A stretch of DNA of 64,000 nucleotides from Cellulomonas phragmiteti (GCF_016862775.1 NZ_BONP01000015.1:33106-97105); one strand, 5' to 3'. Counted from the stretch's first letter, positions 52,060 through 61,562 are shown. Numbers and translations: made by a program. Notes: generated by a model not told the origin, from the letters alone.

Positions 52060-52929
52060 TCAGGCCTCGGCGGCGAGCACGACCACCGGGACGGTCGTCG
52101 GCTCCAGCGACCCGCCGCGCGGCTCGACGGTGACCGCGAGCGCGTCACCGGCCGCGAAGGCGTCGGTCACGGCACGGACCTCGCCCGACCGGTCGGGCAT
52201 CACGGCGTCGGGCACCGCGACGCCGTCCCGGATGACCCAGAGCTGGTACTCCCGGCCGGCGCCGGGGTCCTCGAGGCCCGTCGCGGTGAAGACCGCCTGG
52301 TCCGTCCCGAGGACGCCCACGGCCGTGCCGCCGCCCTCGACCTGGCCGCGCACCACCTCGGTGTCCGGCTCGGCGAGCAGCGCCGCGAGGACCTGCGCCT
52401 GCTCCCGCGCCCGATCCGCCTCCTGCGCCTGCTGCCAGGCGACGGAGGCCGGCACGGCGGCGGCGCCGACGGCGATCGCGGCGACGGCGAGCCAGTTCGG
52501 CCGCCGTGCACGGCGCCGCGCGGCCAGGTCGGTCACCCCCCGGGGATCTCCGGGGACGTCACCTGCGGTGCCGGGTGCAGCGGTGTCGGGCGCTGCGGTG
52601 TCGCGAACAGCGGTGTCGGGCACCGCACCGGCGGCCGGCTCGTCGTCGACCCGCACCGCACGCCCGTCGCCGTCCGGCGTCCGGTCCTGCGGGGTGCGCC
52701 GGATCGCCTCGAGCACCGCACCGCGGGCGTCGGCGGGCGGTGCGGTCCGCACGGCGGAGCCCAGCAGCGCCGCGGTCGCCCGCAGCTCGGCGAGCTCCTG
52801 CGCCGCGTCCGGGTCGCTCGCCACGAGCCGCTCGACCGCGCGGCGCTCGACGTCGTCGACCGCGTCGAGCGCGTACGCCCCGAGCAGGTCCCGCACGTCG
52901 GTGCGTCCGGCGTCGTCGTGGGCGCTCAT
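52060..52929 (-). CDS. RskA-like anti-sigma factor
   Basis: The 289-residue protein has an N-terminal anti-sigma domain (DVRDLLGAYALDAVDDVERR, AVERLVASDPDAAQELAEL) and an acidic linker of APDTAAPGTAG-type repeats. One transmembrane helix follows (about 145-165) and an extracytoplasmic RskA domain (GREYQLWVIRDGVAVPDAV, AVTVEPRGGS). It would hold the upstream sigma factor inactive until regulated proteolysis. The start ATG 52929 overlaps the sigma stop. Confidence 0.9.
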   Translation of the reverse strand: MSAHDDAGRTDVRDLLGAYALDAVDDVERRAVERLVASDPDAAQELAELRATAALLGSAVRTAPPADARGAVLEAIRRTPQDRTPDGDGRAVRVDDEPAAGAVPDTAVRDTAAPDTAAPGTAGDVPGDPRGVTDLAARRRARRPNWLAVAAIAVGAAAVPASVAWQQAQEADRAREQAQVLAALLAEPDTEVVRGQVEGGGTAVGVLGTDQAVFTATGLEDPGAGREYQLWVIRDGVAVPDAVMPDRSGEVRAVTDAFAAGDALAVTVEPRGGSLEPTTVPVVVLAAEA

Positions 52930-53528
52930 GCGGCCACCCCCAGGCAGTCGCGCAGGCGCAGCAGACCGTCGCGGATCCGGGTCTTGACGGTCGGCAGCGG
53001 GGCCGCGAGCTGCTCGGCGACCTCGCGGTAGGTCCGACCGCCGTAGTAGGCGAGGACGACCGCCTCGTGCTGGGTGGGCGTCAGCGCGTCGAGGCAGCGC
53101 CGGACCCGGGCCCGCTCCATGCTGTCCTCGACCTCCTCGGAGACGACGTCGAACGGGCGCTCCACCTGCTCGTCGAGCACCCGCTGGTCACGCGTCCGCT
53201 GCGCCTGCACGGCGCGCACCCGGTCGACCGCCCGCCGGTGCGCGAGCGTGAGCGCCCACGTCCGTGCGGAGCCGCGGTCCGGCTCGAAGCGCGCGGCGGT
53301 GCGCCACACCTCGACCATGACCTCCTGCAGCACCTCGGCGGCGTGGTCGCGGTCGCGCAGGACGGCGAAGCAGATGCCGTACACGCTCGCCGACAGCGCG
53401 TCGTAGACCGACGCGAACGCCGTCTCGTCGCCGGTCCCGACACGCAGGAGGAGGGCGTCGAGCGTTGCGGGCTCGTCGACCCCCGTCGCCCCGGCAGGGC
53501 CGGGCGGTCCGCCGGGCGTCGTGGTCAC
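52926..53528 (-). CDS. ECF sigma factor, SigK-like
   Basis: The 200-residue protein has region 2 (ETAFASVYDALSASVYGICF, HAAEVLQEVMVEVWRTAARF, GSARTWALTLAHRRAVDRVR) and region 4 (LTPTQHEAVVLAYYGGRTYR, EVAEQLAAPLPTVKTRIRDG). It forms a standard SigK/RskA pair, so it likely responds to redox or surface stress. A CACACT box ends seven bases before GTG 53528, so it may be leaderless. Confidence 0.92.
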   Translation of the reverse strand: MTTTPGGPPGPAGATGVDEPATLDALLLRVGTGDETAFASVYDALSASVYGICFAVLRDRDHAAEVLQEVMVEVWRTAARFEPDRGSARTWALTLAHRRAVDRVRAVQAQRTRDQRVLDEQVERPFDVVSEEVEDSMERARVRRCLDALTPTQHEAVVLAYYGGRTYREVAEQLAAPLPTVKTRIRDGLLRLRDCLGVAA

Positions 53529-53747
53529 GAGCGACAGTGTGCCCCACGCGGCTGTGCGCCGGGCGCGGGGGGACCGCAGGGCGGGCGCTGGGGTGGGGTG
53601 CATGCGGACTCGCAGTGTCGGTCGTCCCCGCTCGTCGCCCGGGCAGCGCGGGGGCTCGTCGGCGCGGTGGTCGGGTGTGGTTCGGAGCGCACGCCCGGAA
53701 GGATGGCTCGCCCGGCGGCGGTCCCCCGTCCGGGCGACACAACACGA

Positions 53748-53781
53748 GGCGGGCCGCGCGCACCCCTGCGCGCGGCCCGCC
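53748..53781 (-). terminator. Strong hairpin after the GH127 gene
   Basis: GGCGGGCCGCGCGC and GCGCGCGGCCCGCC are perfect 14-base arms with a 6-base loop, 14 bases past the GH127 stop (minus strand). The 219 bases between it and the sigma factor start hold nothing else I can support. Confidence 0.8.
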
Positions 53782-53794
53782 CGTCCGCCCTCCG

Positions 53795-56593
53795 TCAGAC
53801 GAACCGCCACAGGTGGTCGGCGGTGCCGCTGTCGTCCCACACCAGGACCTGCGCGCCCTGCGTGGTCGACATCGAGTCGACGCCCAGCACGCGGCCCGTG
53901 GCGTTCTGCAGCCGGAAGTACCCGCCGGACCCGTACCGCAGCCGCCACCGCTGGGTGCTCGCGCCGGTGTCCGTGGTCGACACGGCGCGCCCGCCGTTGC
54001 CCGTGCCGTCGACGGCCAGCACCTTGCCCGTGTGCTGGTTGCGCAGCCGCAGCAGGCCGTCGCTGCCGAGCACCGCGGTCCACAGGTGGTCGGCCGTGCC
54101 CGTGTCGCCCCACTGCAGGACGCGCGCGCCGTCGGCCGACGACATGTCGGTGACCCCCAGGACCAGGCCGCTGTGGCGGTTCTGGATGCGGCGCGCCCCC
54201 GTGGGGACCACGCGCCACCGGTTGTCGGGCGTGCCGTCGTCGCCGGCCATGACGGCCTGCGCGCCCTGCGCGGTGCTGTTGCCCTGCAGGCCCAGCACGC
54301 GCGAGGTGTGCGCGTTGCGGACGCCGTGCGTGCCGTCGCCGGCGTCGACGAGCGTCCAGCGGTGGTCGGCCGTGCCCGTGTCGCCCCACTGCAGCACGCG
54401 CGCGCCGTCGGCGGTCGACATGTTCTCGACGCCCAGCACCTTGCCGCTGTGCACGTTGCGCAGCTTGAGGGAGTCGCCGTCGGGCACGAGCACCCAGTCG
54501 TGGTCGGCCGTGCCGTTGTCGGCCCACTGCAGCGCGAGGCCGCCGTCGGCCGTCGACATCGACGCGATCCCGAGCGCGAGGCCGCTGGCGGCGTTGATGA
54601 GGCGGTACGGCCCCGACGCGCCCGCCGGTGCGCCGCCGCCCTGCCCGTTCGTGCGCCAGTAGACGGTGTAGTTGTGCCCGTGCGCGTCGTAGAACGGGCC
54701 GAGGTTCACGGCCTGCCCGTCGGCCCGCGCCGTGAACGCGAGCGACCCCGCGCCGCTGCGGGTGACGGACGCGACGTCGAGGGCCGGGGGCCCGGACAGC
54801 GTGCGGTCGCCGTAGTTGCCGGACAGCACGGTGGGGCCGTAGAAGACCGCGCCCACGCCCGGGTCGTCGTTGGTCGGCTCGACGCGCACGGTCATCGGCA
54901 GCCGGACCGTGAGCGCGTCGCCCGCCGCCCAGGTGCGCGTGACCGACGCGTACGACCCCGGAGCGGCCGCGACGTTCAGTGCCGCACCGTTCAGGGTCAG
55001 CGAGGCGCCCGTGGCCCAGGCCGGGATGCGCACCCGGACGGTCCAGGACCCCGACGGGCTCCCGCCGATCGTCAGGGTCGTGGTGTCCCCGACGGGGTAC
55101 GTCGTGGCCTGCGTGACCGTCACGTTGCGGGCGGTCCACGTCAGGGTGGACGCCATGTACAGGTTGACCGTCAGCGTGGTGCCCTCGGCGAAGTAGATCG
55201 AGTCCATGAGCTTGGTGTTGGTCTCGATCCCGGTGCCCTGGCAGCACCAGAACGTCGTGTAGGGCGTGGAGAACGTGCCACCGCCCCATGCGGGGCCCGA
55301 GGAGGGCGTGCCGCGCCGGCCGCCGGGACGCAGCGGCGTGAAGTACGAGAAGCCGCCCATCGGGTCGGACGGGTTCTGCCCGCCGAGCAGGTGGTTGAGC
55401 AGTGCCCGCTCGTAGAAGTCGAAGTAGCGGGCGTCGTCGGGGTCCATGGTCCACAGCTCGCGCGTGAGCTTGAGCATGTTGTAGGTGTTGCACTGCTCGG
55501 CCGTGTCGTGGTCGAGGTACGTCGAGATGGCGTTGGGGGGGCGGAAGTGCTCGGCCTCGCTGTTGCCGCCGATCGCGTACGTGTGCGCTCCGACCGTGAT
55601 CGCCCAGGCGTTGCGGGCGATGTCCCGGTAGCGCGTCGTGCCGGTGGACTTGTACTCACGCGCCGCGCCGATCCACTTGGGCACCTGCGTGTTGGCGTGC
55701 GACCCGTTGAGCTGGTCGCGGTTCGCGGCGAGGGGGTCGAACACCGCGGCGTGATCGAAGCGCTGTGCCACGGTGAGCCAGCGCCGGTCGTCGGTCATGA
55801 GGTAGAGGTCGGCGAAGACCGCGTTCATGCCGCCGAACTCGACGCGCAGCGCCACCTGCATCTGGGCCTGGGACAGCCGGCCGGTGCGGGCGTCCACCCA
55901 GGCCGCGAACCGCAGCAGGACGTCACGCGCCTGCGTGCTGCCCAGCAGCCGCCAGACGTCCAGCAGGCCGGCGAGCGTCTTGTGGATCGCGTAGTACGAG
56001 ACGTTGCCGCTCCCGGTCTCGACGGCGTTGAAGTCGGACTCCGGGAAGCCGGACAGGTAGCCGGCGGAGAACCCGGCGGCGCCGTTGTTGGCCTGGCACT
56101 TCGCGAGCTCGGCCACCATCGTCGTCGCCTTGTCGCGGCACGTCGTGTCGCCCAGCACCGCCCACGCCTGGGCCCAGGCCGTGAGGAAGTGCCCCTGGCT
56201 GTGGGTGCGGAACGGGAAGTTCGGGGCCTCCCAGCCGCCGAGTGCCTGGGCACCCTGCGTCGACAGCCGGTGGTTGGCCCGGAAGTTGTACAGCAGGCGG
56301 TTGACGTCGACGCTGCGCAGGTACGCCAGGGTGCGGTCCTGGTTCTGCGTCCAGCGGCTGGTGGCCAGGCGCACCTGGCCGAGCTCGAAGGGGCGGGCGC
56401 GCGTGCCGATCTCGGCGCGGGCCAGGGGCAGCTCGGCGGCGAGCGCCCGGGGGAGCGGGCCGAGGTGGGGGCCCGCAGCGGCGGCGAGGCCGGCGACGCC
56501 CGCCATCTGCAGGAGGAAGCGGCGGGAGAGCGACGCGCCGGGGGAGGGCGCTCCTGGCTCGGGAGCGTCGGGTGGTTCGGGCTGCGGATTCAT
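53795..56593 (-). CDS. Secreted GH127 (beta-L-arabinofuranosidase-like) with ricin-type lectin repeats
   Basis: The 932-residue product has a Tat signal (SRRFLLQMAGVAGLAAAAG) and a GH127/DUF1680 catalytic part (about 70-680). The metal site of the family is present: Glu366 and Cys368 in TAEQCNTYNML and Cys450-Cys451 in FWCCQGTGIE. By the established chemistry, Cys450 is the nucleophile with zinc as activator. The C-terminal 290 residues form two ricin-B-like (CBM13) repeat sets with NVHSGKVLGVENMSTADGAR, WGDTGTADHRW-type units. Likely targets are arabinose-rich plant polymers. A LacI-type site at 56691 lies 98 bases upstream. Confidence 0.93.
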   Translation of the reverse strand: MNPQPEPPDAPEPGAPSPGASLSRRFLLQMAGVAGLAAAAGPHLGPLPRALAAELPLARAEIGTRARPFELGQVRLATSRWTQNQDRTLAYLRSVDVNRLLYNFRANHRLSTQGAQALGGWEAPNFPFRTHSQGHFLTAWAQAWAVLGDTTCRDKATTMVAELAKCQANNGAAGFSAGYLSGFPESDFNAVETGSGNVSYYAIHKTLAGLLDVWRLLGSTQARDVLLRFAAWVDARTGRLSQAQMQVALRVEFGGMNAVFADLYLMTDDRRWLTVAQRFDHAAVFDPLAANRDQLNGSHANTQVPKWIGAAREYKSTGTTRYRDIARNAWAITVGAHTYAIGGNSEAEHFRPPNAISTYLDHDTAEQCNTYNMLKLTRELWTMDPDDARYFDFYERALLNHLLGGQNPSDPMGGFSYFTPLRPGGRRGTPSSGPAWGGGTFSTPYTTFWCCQGTGIETNTKLMDSIYFAEGTTLTVNLYMASTLTWTARNVTVTQATTYPVGDTTTLTIGGSPSGSWTVRVRIPAWATGASLTLNGAALNVAAAPGSYASVTRTWAAGDALTVRLPMTVRVEPTNDDPGVGAVFYGPTVLSGNYGDRTLSGPPALDVASVTRSGAGSLAFTARADGQAVNLGPFYDAHGHNYTVYWRTNGQGGGAPAGASGPYRLINAASGLALGIASMSTADGGLALQWADNGTADHDWVLVPDGDSLKLRNVHSGKVLGVENMSTADGARVLQWGDTGTADHRWTLVDAGDGTHGVRNAHTSRVLGLQGNSTAQGAQAVMAGDDGTPDNRWRVVPTGARRIQNRHSGLVLGVTDMSSADGARVLQWGDTGTADHLWTAVLGSDGLLRLRNQHTGKVLAVDGTGNGGRAVSTTDTGASTQRWRLRYGSGGYFRLQNATGRVLGVDSMSTTQGAQVLVWDDSGTADHLWRFV

Positions 56594-56690
56594 CGTCGGG
56601 CCTCTCCGTCGAGGTGGTGTGAACGATCACAACCGGTACCCGCGTGACGGTAGGCCGCGATGGCCCCCGGCGGAACCGCAGCGGCACCGT

Positions 56691-56703
56691 CGAAACGCTT
56701 CGG
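56691..56703. promoter_or_regulatory. LacI-type operator candidate upstream of GH127
   Basis: CGAAACGCTTCGG contains the near-palindrome CGAAACGCTTCG. It matches the sites before GH48 (61637-61648) and CBM2 (29792-29803). Confidence 0.5.
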
Positions 56704-56733
56704 ATGTCCGAGCTGGTACTTGTGGGCGGCGAG

Positions 56734-56771
56734 GTTCTGTGGTTCATTAGTCGAGTAATGAACCACAGAAC
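56734..56771. promoter_or_regulatory. Perfect 16-base inverted repeat, YtrA-type operator
   Basis: GTTCTGTGGTTCATTA and TAATGAACCACAGAAC are perfect arms with a 6-base centre (GTCGAG). It lies 13 bases before the GntR start and covers the likely promoter. Confidence 0.8.
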
Positions 56772-56783
56772 CAGCAGGGAGGG

Positions 56784-57176
56784 GTGACCGTGTTCGACGG
56801 ACGTGACCCCGTGTACCTGCAGATCGCCGACCAGATCCGCCAGGACGTGCTCTCCGGCGCCCTGGGAGCCGAGGAGCAGGTCATGTCCACGACGCAGTAC
56901 GCCACGACGTTCCGCATCAACCCGGCGACGGCCGCCAAGGCGTTCGCCCAGCTCGTCGACGAGGGCGTGCTGTACAAGCGCCGCGGCGTCGGCATGTTCG
57001 TCGCCCCCGGAGCCCGCGAGCGCCTGCTCGCCGACGCCCGGGAGTCCTTCTTCGCCGACGCGGTCGACCCCGTCGCCGACGCGGCCCGCCTCCTCGGCAT
57101 CGACGTCGAGGACGTCGTGGCCCGCCTGCGCGCCCGTGCCGCCGCACCCACCACACCCGAGGGAGAAGCCCGATGA
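56784..57176 (+). CDS. GntR family regulator, YtrA subfamily
   Basis: The 130-residue protein has a GntR winged helix with DGRDPVYLQIADQIRQDVLS, STTQYATTFRINPATAAKAF and DEGVLYKRRGVGMFV. It has only a short C-terminal tail, as in YtrA-type repressors of ABC transporter operons. GTG 56784 is in front of GGAGGG. The perfect operator upstream and the ATGA overlap with the ATPase gene make it the operon's own repressor, probably responding to cell-wall-active antibiotics. Confidence 0.93.
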   Translation: MTVFDGRDPVYLQIADQIRQDVLSGALGAEEQVMSTTQYATTFRINPATAAKAFAQLVDEGVLYKRRGVGMFVAPGARERLLADARESFFADAVDPVADAARLLGIDVEDVVARLRARAAAPTTPEGEAR

Positions 57177-58099
57177 CCGCGACGACCACCGGCTGGGGCG
57201 TCGAGCTGCACGGCGTCACGCAGCGGTACGGCGACGTGGTGGCGCTCGACGACGTGACGCTGACCGTCCGCCCCGGCACCATCACCGGGCTGCTGGGCCG
57301 CAACGGCTCCGGCAAGTCGACCCTCGCGTCCCTGGTCGCCGCGTTCCGCCGGCCGACCGCCGGGCGCGTGCTGGTCGACGGGGAGGACCCCTGGGAGAAC
57401 GAGCGGGTCGTCCCGGGCGTGTGCTTCGTCCGCGAGTCCGGCGACGTGCTCGACGACTACAGCCTGCGGGACAACCTCGCGTACGTCTCCGGCGCGCGCC
57501 CGGCCTTCTCCCACGAGCTCGCCGGCGAGCTCCTGGACCTCTTCGAGCTGGAGCCGCGGCGCAAGCCGTCCAAGCTCTCGCGCGGCAAGAAGTCCGCGTT
57601 CGGCATCGTCCTGGGCCTGGCGTCCCGCGCGCCCCTGACGATCCTCGACGAGGTCCACCTGGGGCTCGACGCCCCCAGCCGGTACGCGTTCTACGACGCG
57701 CTGCTCGCCGACTACGCCGAGCACCCCCGCACCCTGGTCCTGTCGAGCCACCTCATCGGCGAGATCGAGCGGCTGCTCGAGGACGTCGTCGTGCTCGACC
57801 GCGGGCGCGTGCTCGTCGCCCAGGACGCCGAGGGCCTGCGCGCCGAGGGGCTGTCCGTCACCGGGCCCGCGGACGCCGTCGAGCGGTTCGTCGCCGGGCG
57901 CGACGTGCTCGCCTCCCAGCGCCTGGCCGGGACCGTGCAGACCACCGTGCGCGGCGTCCTCACGGAGGGTGAGGTGCGCCGCGCACGGGACGCCGGCCTG
58001 GAGCTCGGGCCCGTGCCGCTGCAGGACCTGTTCGTGCACCTCACGGACCCGCAGCGCACCGCCGGGGCGGCGGACGCGTCGAGGGCGGCGGACCGATGA
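57173..58099 (+). CDS. ABC transporter ATP-binding protein (YtrB-like)
   Basis: The 308-residue ATPase has Walker A GRNGSGKST, a divergent signature LSRGKKSAFGIVLGLA, Walker B LTILDEVHLGLD and H-loop VLSSHLIGEIE. The signature GKK is typical of the YtrB group. The start overlaps the regulator stop, and its own stop overlaps the membrane protein. The C-terminal 70 residues are an extra regulatory part. Confidence 0.93.
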   Translation: MTATTTGWGVELHGVTQRYGDVVALDDVTLTVRPGTITGLLGRNGSGKSTLASLVAAFRRPTAGRVLVDGEDPWENERVVPGVCFVRESGDVLDDYSLRDNLAYVSGARPAFSHELAGELLDLFELEPRRKPSKLSRGKKSAFGIVLGLASRAPLTILDEVHLGLDAPSRYAFYDALLADYAEHPRTLVLSSHLIGEIERLLEDVVVLDRGRVLVAQDAEGLRAEGLSVTGPADAVERFVAGRDVLASQRLAGTVQTTVRGVLTEGEVRRARDAGLELGPVPLQDLFVHLTDPQRTAGAADASRAADR

Positions 58100-58836
58100 C
58101 GACGACCACGCCGCGTCGCCCGTCGCCGACGGCGCACACCGTCCGCCGGCTGGGCGCGGCGCTCCTGCGCCTCGCCGGCTGGTTCTGGGCCCTCGCCGTC
58201 GTCGTCATCGTGCTGGCCAACGTCGTCGGCTGGGCCACCCGCGGCAGCACCGACGTGTCGATCGCGGTGTACGCGCGCCAGGCGTCGACCTGGTTCCCGT
58301 TCTCGCTGGGCATCATGCTCGTCAGCGCCTACCTGCGGGTGCACGTCGCCTCCGGCATGACGCGGCGGACGTTCGTGCGCGCGGCGCTCGTCGTCCAGGT
58401 GGCGGCCGCGCTGGGCTACGCCGCCGTGCTGACGCTCCTCGTGCTGGTCGAGCGCGCGGTGCACGACGCGCTCGGGTGGGACTCCGTCATCACGGAGGTC
58501 CAGCTCGCCGACGCGTCCGCGCCCCCGTGGGCCCTGCTCGGCGACCTCGCGGTGCCGCTCGTCCTGGCGAACCTGTCGGGTCTGCTCGTGGGGATCGTCT
58601 ACCAGCGCGGCGGGGCCTGGTGGGGCACGCTCACCCTGCCGCTGACCGTCGGCCCCGTGGTCGCGGCGCTCTACGTGCCCGGCCTGCGCCTCATGGAGGT
58701 GCCGGGGCTGTGGACGACCGCGAGCGACGCGCAGGTCCTCGTGCTGGCCGTGGCGCTCGGGGCGGTGCTGGCCGTCCTGACCGCGTCGGCGTTCTCGCTG
58801 CTCGCCCGCGGCGCACCGGTCGCCGCGAAGCCCTGA
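58096..58836 (+). CDS. ABC-associated integral membrane protein, copy 1
   Basis: The 246-residue protein has six transmembrane helices. Conserved parts are VYARQASTWFPFSLGIMLV, VASGMTRRTFVRAALVVQVA and LANLSGLLVGIVYQRGGAWW. It is the permease partner of the ATPase before it. The product at 58868 is a clear paralogue with the same motif order. ATGA overlap with the ATPase. Confidence 0.85.
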   Translation: MTTTTPRRPSPTAHTVRRLGAALLRLAGWFWALAVVVIVLANVVGWATRGSTDVSIAVYARQASTWFPFSLGIMLVSAYLRVHVASGMTRRTFVRAALVVQVAAALGYAAVLTLLVLVERAVHDALGWDSVITEVQLADASAPPWALLGDLAVPLVLANLSGLLVGIVYQRGGAWWGTLTLPLTVGPVVAALYVPGLRLMEVPGLWTTASDAQVLVLAVALGAVLAVLTASAFSLLARGAPVAAKP

Positions 58837-58867
58837 CGTCCCGCCACCGCCCGAGGAAGGAGTCCCG

Positions 58868-59614
58868 ATGACTGCCGTCCCGCTCGCCGCCCCGCCCCGT
58901 CGTCGGGGTCCGGTCGCGCACACCGCCGCCCGGATCGGTCGGGTGAACCTGCTCTACCTGGCGTGGTTCTGGGCCGTTGTCGCACCGTCCTTCGCCGTGG
59001 TCACCCTCGTGCTCGCGCGGATCGGGGGGAGCGTCGACGCCGCCGTGATCCTGTACTCCCGCCACGGGGCGATCTGGTTCCCGTTCGCGCAGGCGATCGC
59101 CCTGGTGGCCACGTACCTGCCGGTGCACGCCGCCGCGGGCATGACCCGCCGGACGTTCGCGCGCGCGACGCTGGTGGTCGCCGTCGGCACGGGCCTGGCC
59201 TACGCGGCGGTGCTCAGCGCGCTGGCGGCGCTCGAGCGCGAGCTGCACCACGCGGCCGGCTGGGGCTGGCGGGTGACCGACGCGCTGCTGGCCAGCGAGG
59301 TGTCCCCGCCAGGTCTGCTGCTGGCGGACCTCGCGCTGACCTGCGTCGTCGCCAACGTCTCCGGGCTGCTCGTCGGTGCCGCCTACCAGCGGCTCGGCGG
59401 CTGGTGGGGCACCCTCGCGCTGCCGCTGACGGCCGGCCCGGTGGTCGCGGTCCTCACGCTGCTGGGCGGCGTCGGCGACGGGGGCCCGCCCGGCCGCCTG
59501 TCCTGGGCGGCGGCGACCCCGGCGCTGCTCGGCTCGCTGCTCGTCGTCACCGTCGTGGCGGCCGCCTACGCGGCCGTCGTCACCCGCACCCCGGTGCGTC
59601 CCGTCACCCGCTAG
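58868..59614 (+). CDS. ABC-associated integral membrane protein, copy 2
   Basis: The 248-residue tandem paralogue of the 58096 product shares LYSRHGAIWFPFAQAIALVA, AAGMTRRTFARATLVVAVG and VANVSGLLVGAAYQRLGGWW. Both have six helices. ATG 58868 follows AAGGAG by six bases. The two may form a heterodimeric permease for the single ATPase, which is inference. Confidence 0.85.
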   Translation: MTAVPLAAPPRRRGPVAHTAARIGRVNLLYLAWFWAVVAPSFAVVTLVLARIGGSVDAAVILYSRHGAIWFPFAQAIALVATYLPVHAAAGMTRRTFARATLVVAVGTGLAYAAVLSALAALERELHHAAGWGWRVTDALLASEVSPPGLLLADLALTCVVANVSGLLVGAAYQRLGGWWGTLALPLTAGPVVAVLTLLGGVGDGGPPGRLSWAAATPALLGSLLVVTVVAAAYAAVVTRTPVRPVTR

Positions 59615-59697
59615 ACCCGCACGACGTCCCCACGGAGCCCGCCACCCGGCCGGCCCCGCGGCACCGCACGCCCACCACCCCCCACCAGGAGGCCACC

Positions 59698-60669
59698 ATG
59701 ACCACCACCCCGGTCGTCCGGGCCGAGCACCTGCGCAAGGCGTACGGGAGCACGGTCGCCGTCGCCGACGTGTCCCTGAGCGTCGAGCGCGGCGAGATCT
59801 ACGGCGTCCTCGGGCGCAACGGCGCCGGCAAGACGACGACGGTCGAGATGATCGCCGGGCTGCGCCGTCCCGACGGCGGCACCGTGAGCGTCCTCGGGCT
59901 CGACCCGACGACGCACGCCGCCGCGCTGCACCAGAAGGTCGGGCTGCAGCTGCAGGAGTCCGCCATGCCGGACCGGCTGCGCGTCCGCGAGGCGCTCGAC
60001 CTGTACGCGTCGTTCTACGCCGACCCCGCGGACCCCGCGGACCTGCTGGACCTGCTGGGCCTGACGGCCAAGCGCGACGCGGCGTTCAAGGACCTGTCCG
60101 GCGGGCAGAAGCAGCGGCTGTCGGTCGCGCTCGCGCTCGTCGGGCGCCCCGAGCTCGCGATCCTCGACGAGCTCACCACGGGTCTCGACCCGCACGCGCG
60201 CCGCGAGACGTGGGCCGTGGTCGAGGCGATCCGGGACGCGGGCGTCACGATCATGCTGGTCACGCACCTCATGGAGGAGGCCGAGCGGCTGTGCGACCGG
60301 ATCGCGCTCATCGCGTCCGGGCGGGTGGCGGCTGTCGGCACCCCCGCGCAGATCGTCGCGCTCGCGCACGGTGAGCAGGTGCTGCGCGTGCGTCCCGCGG
60401 CGCCCGTGGCCGACGACGTGCTCCTGGCGGCCCTCACCGGTGTCCCGGGCGTCCGCGACGCCCGGGTCGAGGACCGCGCGCTCGTCGTGCACGGCGGCGG
60501 CGCGGTCGTCCAGGACGTGCTCGTGGCGCTCGCGCGGCACGACGTGCGCACGAGCGACGTCCGTCTGGAGCGCGCGTCCCTCGAGGACGCGTTCGTCTCC
60601 CTCACCGGCGTGGGTCCCGACGACCCGGCGCCGGCCCTGCAGACCGCCGGCTCCGCCACGGAGGTGTGA
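59698..60669 (+). CDS. ABC transporter ATP-binding protein (DrrA type)
   Basis: The 323-residue ATPase has Walker A GRNGAGKTT, signature LSGGQKQRLSVALAL, Walker B LAILDELTTGLD and H-loop MLVTHLMEEAERLCD. The C-terminal regulatory region (ALAHGEQVLRVRPAAPV to LERASLEDAFVSLTG) is typical of DrrA/NodI exporters. ATG 59698 follows AGGAGG. It is paired with the permease at 60671, which starts one base after its stop. Confidence 0.93.
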   Translation: MTTTPVVRAEHLRKAYGSTVAVADVSLSVERGEIYGVLGRNGAGKTTTVEMIAGLRRPDGGTVSVLGLDPTTHAAALHQKVGLQLQESAMPDRLRVREALDLYASFYADPADPADLLDLLGLTAKRDAAFKDLSGGQKQRLSVALALVGRPELAILDELTTGLDPHARRETWAVVEAIRDAGVTIMLVTHLMEEAERLCDRIALIASGRVAAVGTPAQIVALAHGEQVLRVRPAAPVADDVLLAALTGVPGVRDARVEDRALVVHGGGAVVQDVLVALARHDVRTSDVRLERASLEDAFVSLTGVGPDDPAPALQTAGSATEV

Positions 60670-60670
60670 G

Positions 60671-61543
60671 ATGAGCACGACCCCCAGCCCCACGACCACC
60701 CCGAGCCCCACGACCGACACCGGCGCGACGACCGCACGCCGGGCCGCGCTCGCACCGGCGTCGCCCGGCACGCGCCGGCCGTCGCGCGGCGGTGCGCTGG
60801 CCCGTATGACCGGCGTCGAGGCGCGCCTGTTCCTGCGGGACCCGTCGGTGTTCTTCTTCTCCCTCGTGTTCCCGGCGCTGCTGCTGACCGTCCTGGGGCT
60901 GGTCATGCCCTGGGCGGATCAGCCCTACGACGAGTCCGACCCGCTGCTGGGTGCCGTCACGGCCATCACCGGGTACACGCCGATCGTCCTGAGCCTGGCG
61001 GTGGCCACCGTCGCGCTGTCGACGTTCCCTGCGGTGGTTGCCACGTACCGCCAGCGCGGCGTGCTGCGCCGGTTGTCGACGACGCCCGTCGGCCCGTCGC
61101 GCCTGCTGGTCGCGCAGGTCGTCGTCAACCTCGTCGCCCTGGTGGCGGCGGCGCTGCTCGCCGTCGGCGCGGGGGTGCTCCTGCTCGACATCGCGCTGCC
61201 GGTCGACCCCGGGACCGTGGTGGTGGCGTTCCTGCTGGCTGTGCTGTCGGCGTTCGCCCTCGGGTCCCTCGTGGCGGCGACGGCCCCGACGGCCGCGGCG
61301 GCCAACGGCTGGGGCATGACGCTGTACTTCGTGTCCCTGTTCTTCGCCGGGGTGTGGCTGCCGCTGCCCCTCATGCCGGACGTCGTGCAGACCATCGCGG
61401 GGCTCACGCCGCTGGGGGCGGCGTCCCAGGCGATGACGGCGGCGTGGGTGGGCCAGTCGTTCCCCGGCACCCAGCTGCTCGTGATGGCCGCCTGGGCCGT
61501 CGTGGGGGTTCCGGTCGCGGTCCGGGTCTTCCGCTGGACCTGA
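60671..61543 (+). CDS. ABC-2 type permease (DrrB-like)
   Basis: The 290-residue protein has a disordered Thr/Pro/Ser N-terminus of about 40 residues and six transmembrane helices. Typical parts are ARLFLRDPSVFFFSLVFPAL, YRQRGVLRRLSTTPVGPSRL and FFAGVWLPLPLMPDVVQTIA. It completes the DrrAB-like exporter. A strong terminator lies directly after. Confidence 0.92.
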   Translation: MSTTPSPTTTPSPTTDTGATTARRAALAPASPGTRRPSRGGALARMTGVEARLFLRDPSVFFFSLVFPALLLTVLGLVMPWADQPYDESDPLLGAVTAITGYTPIVLSLAVATVALSTFPAVVATYRQRGVLRRLSTTPVGPSRLLVAQVVVNLVALVAAALLAVGAGVLLLDIALPVDPGTVVVAFLLAVLSAFALGSLVAATAPTAAAANGWGMTLYFVSLFFAGVWLPLPLMPDVVQTIAGLTPLGAASQAMTAAWVGQSFPGTQLLVMAAWAVVGVPVAVRVFRWT

Positions 61544-61562
61544 CGGGCCCGATCAGGACGTC

